Origin: Crotophaga sulcirostris | Lineage: Eukaryota > Chordata > Aves > Cuculiformes > Crotophagidae | Direction: 5' to 3' | Assembly: GCA_013397455.1 (NCBI GenBank) | Contig: VYZB01000030.1 | Span: forward strand, 777,241 to 841,240 | Length of the DNA: 64,000 nt | Shown: positions 62,701 to 64,000 of the stretch, in pieces | How the letters are laid out: every line of letters begins with the position of its first letter | Numbering within the stretch: position 1 is the stretch's first letter | Translations under genes and position numbers: made by a program | Notes under the pieces: model-generated | The model's input: only the letters and a program-made list of their open reading frames with translations | Database searches by the model: none | What the model was told of the DNA's origin: nothing

Positions 62701-64000
62701 TCATTAATTCCTAATGTATTTAATGCATCCTACCTTTACCACATGAGTTAGTTTTTAATTAATGTCTGTATTTTCAGAAGTTGCAGCCTACCAAATAAAC
62801 ATGGCATTTCTAAATATCTTTACATAGAATGCAGCTTGAAAAAGATTTGCATTTTCATCTCTCCACTGATCCAAGTGCTGTAGTAATGTGTGATATTTCA
62901 GCGTGGACACTTTCTGGGAGAGAACTTGCAGTATTTTCAGTCATGGTTTGGAAGATGGAAGTATGTTTATAACACTTTCAGATGACATCAGATTGGGAGA
63001 GGCTGCAGGCACTTGAGAGAACAGGGTCAGGGTTCAGAGTGACCTTAAGAAATTGGAGAGTGCATCCAGATAAGAGATAAAGGCAGACACAGAGTGCTTC
63101 ATTTGCAAAGAAGAAATCAAAATGCACATGAAGTCAGGATTACTGAGATGGGGAGGGATGGACAGAAAAAGATTGAAGATTTTTAGTGGACCACAAATGA
63201 GTCATCAGTGAGAGGCTATTGCGAAAGAGACAAATCTTGGATTGGTTGTATCGAAGGAGTGTCCTCCATAAGGTGCGGGAGGTGACTTACTCATGTGTGA
63301 CACTGCAGAGGCATCATCACTGTCATTGAATCCAGTTTTGACTGTCCTGAAGAGGACACTGGCATACTAGAAAGCGTCCAGAAGGAAATAAGAAGAAAAT
63401 ATTTAAGACACGTGAGAAGAGGTTGAAAGGATTAGTTTTTTTCAATGCAATAAAAAGACAACTATTGTGCAACCTAGCAGTCTGCCAGCTTTTAATAGTG
63501 GTTATTAAAGTCCCAGATTTCTATGGCAGCTTAATTTACTGATGTGCTAATTTGCCAGGATGATTTAGGCTGGATATTGAGAAAACATCCTGTTATCATC
63601 ATGAAACTGTTGCAAGACCACCTAGGGAGGCTAGGAAACCTCCTTCTCTGGGAGTTGTTACAGATAAGATAGATTTTTCGTCAGGGCAGAACCCCAGGCC
63701 TGTTGTTGCCCATTGCTTTTGGTTTGTCGACCCCCAGGTTTGTGCTTTGCCAAACAGAGAACAGAAGCTACTTGGCCAGAGTCTGTCAGGGTGTGCAGAA
63801 GAGGTGACAGGGATGGTAGCACCATAGGAGATGGAGGTCAGAATAGGGGCTGGGCTGGACTAGGTGGAAAAGGGCTTGTGGGAGAGAGGAGAGTTCCAAA
63901 CAGCAGTGAGATAAGTGTTGGGATGATCAGTAGGTATGAATGATACAGAGACTGGTCCTCCCCTTCGTTTTAGTCTTCCATGTTTCTGTTCTCAGCAGAT
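59752..64000 (+). other. AKAP13: AKAP13 intron, 5' part (continues beyond window)
   Basis: Starts with donor gtgagt. I find no further AKAP13 exon: motifs expected downstream in the protein, such as the segment rich in serine before the C1 domain, are absent. Contents: a slightly GC-richer stretch with an open frame at 60070-60360 that I do not recognise, poly-A/T runs near 60440, 61368 and 62090, and a long CR1 fragment at 62970-63690. The last 300 bases show nothing I can name. Confidence 0.85.
62970..63690 (+). mobile_element. CR1 LINE 3' region, old and degraded
   Basis: About 720 bases follow the end of CR1 ORF2 and the 3' UTR in order: gatgacatcagattggga, aagaagaaatcaaaatgcac, ttttagtggaccacaaatga followed by gtcatcag, cttggattggttgtatcg then aggagtgtcc, gcgggaggtgac, gcgtccagaaggaaataag, gagaagaggttgaaagga, aggctggatattgagaaaac and cacctagggaggctaggaaa followed by cctccttctctggg. 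Numerous small insertions, deletions and stops break the reverse-transcriptase frame, so the copy is dead. It lies in sense orientation relative to AKAP13. Confidence 0.87.

Noticed and set aside
1..64000. CRISPR arrays, prokaryotic operons, tRNA or rRNA genes, LTR retroviruses
   Set aside because: No regularly spaced repeats, no ribosome-binding-site spaced genes, no tRNA-like cloverleaf and no LTR/gag/pol-like segments were seen; the window is intron-rich vertebrate DNA.

Overview
The window comes from a vertebrate nuclear genome, almost certainly a bird. The evidence is widely spaced exons with GT-AG introns, four CR1 retroposon fragments (the typical avian/reptilian LINE) and a few very old MIR-type SINE traces, in an otherwise repeat-poor sequence. 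There is no operon structure, bacterial-type gene, CRISPR array, tRNA or rRNA that I can see. I cannot fix the species; chicken or another bird is compatible.

One gene accounts for all coding sequence that I can support: AKAP13 (AKAP-Lbc, an A-kinase anchoring protein and Rho guanine-nucleotide exchange factor), on the + strand. Six consecutive coding exons lie at 16267-16414, 26114-26410, 37062-37245, 48835-49024, 52182-55074 and 59675-59751. Every junction has AG/GT borders and the reading phases match across all five introns. Together they give 3789 nt, exactly 1263 codons. The exon with the start codon (about a dozen residues in mammals) is not in the window and should lie upstream of position 1. 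The exons for the C1 zinc finger and the DH-PH (RhoA-GEF) module should lie downstream of 64000.

Layout: 1-16266 is intron (or 5' flank); the first three exons encode a conserved globular N-terminal region followed by ankyrin-like repeats; the fourth encodes a linker; the fifth is a single 2.9-kb exon encoding a long acidic, disordered, fast-evolving region; the sixth is a short acidic exon. The introns (about 9.7, 10.7, 11.6, 3.2 and 4.6 kb) hold simple repeats, CR1 and MIR remnants, a 41-bp tandem duplication and a few inverted repeats.

The most interesting observation is in the large exon. The amphipathic helix that anchors PKA RII subunits in mammalian AKAP13 is not recognisable at the expected place. 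A different segment of the same exon (SEELLAAVVKPS, 54183-54218) fits the general hydrophobic spacing of RII-binding helices. The same exon also holds several good internal splice donors that share the phase of its real 3' end, so large in-frame shortenings are possible. No new kind of biological system could be demonstrated.
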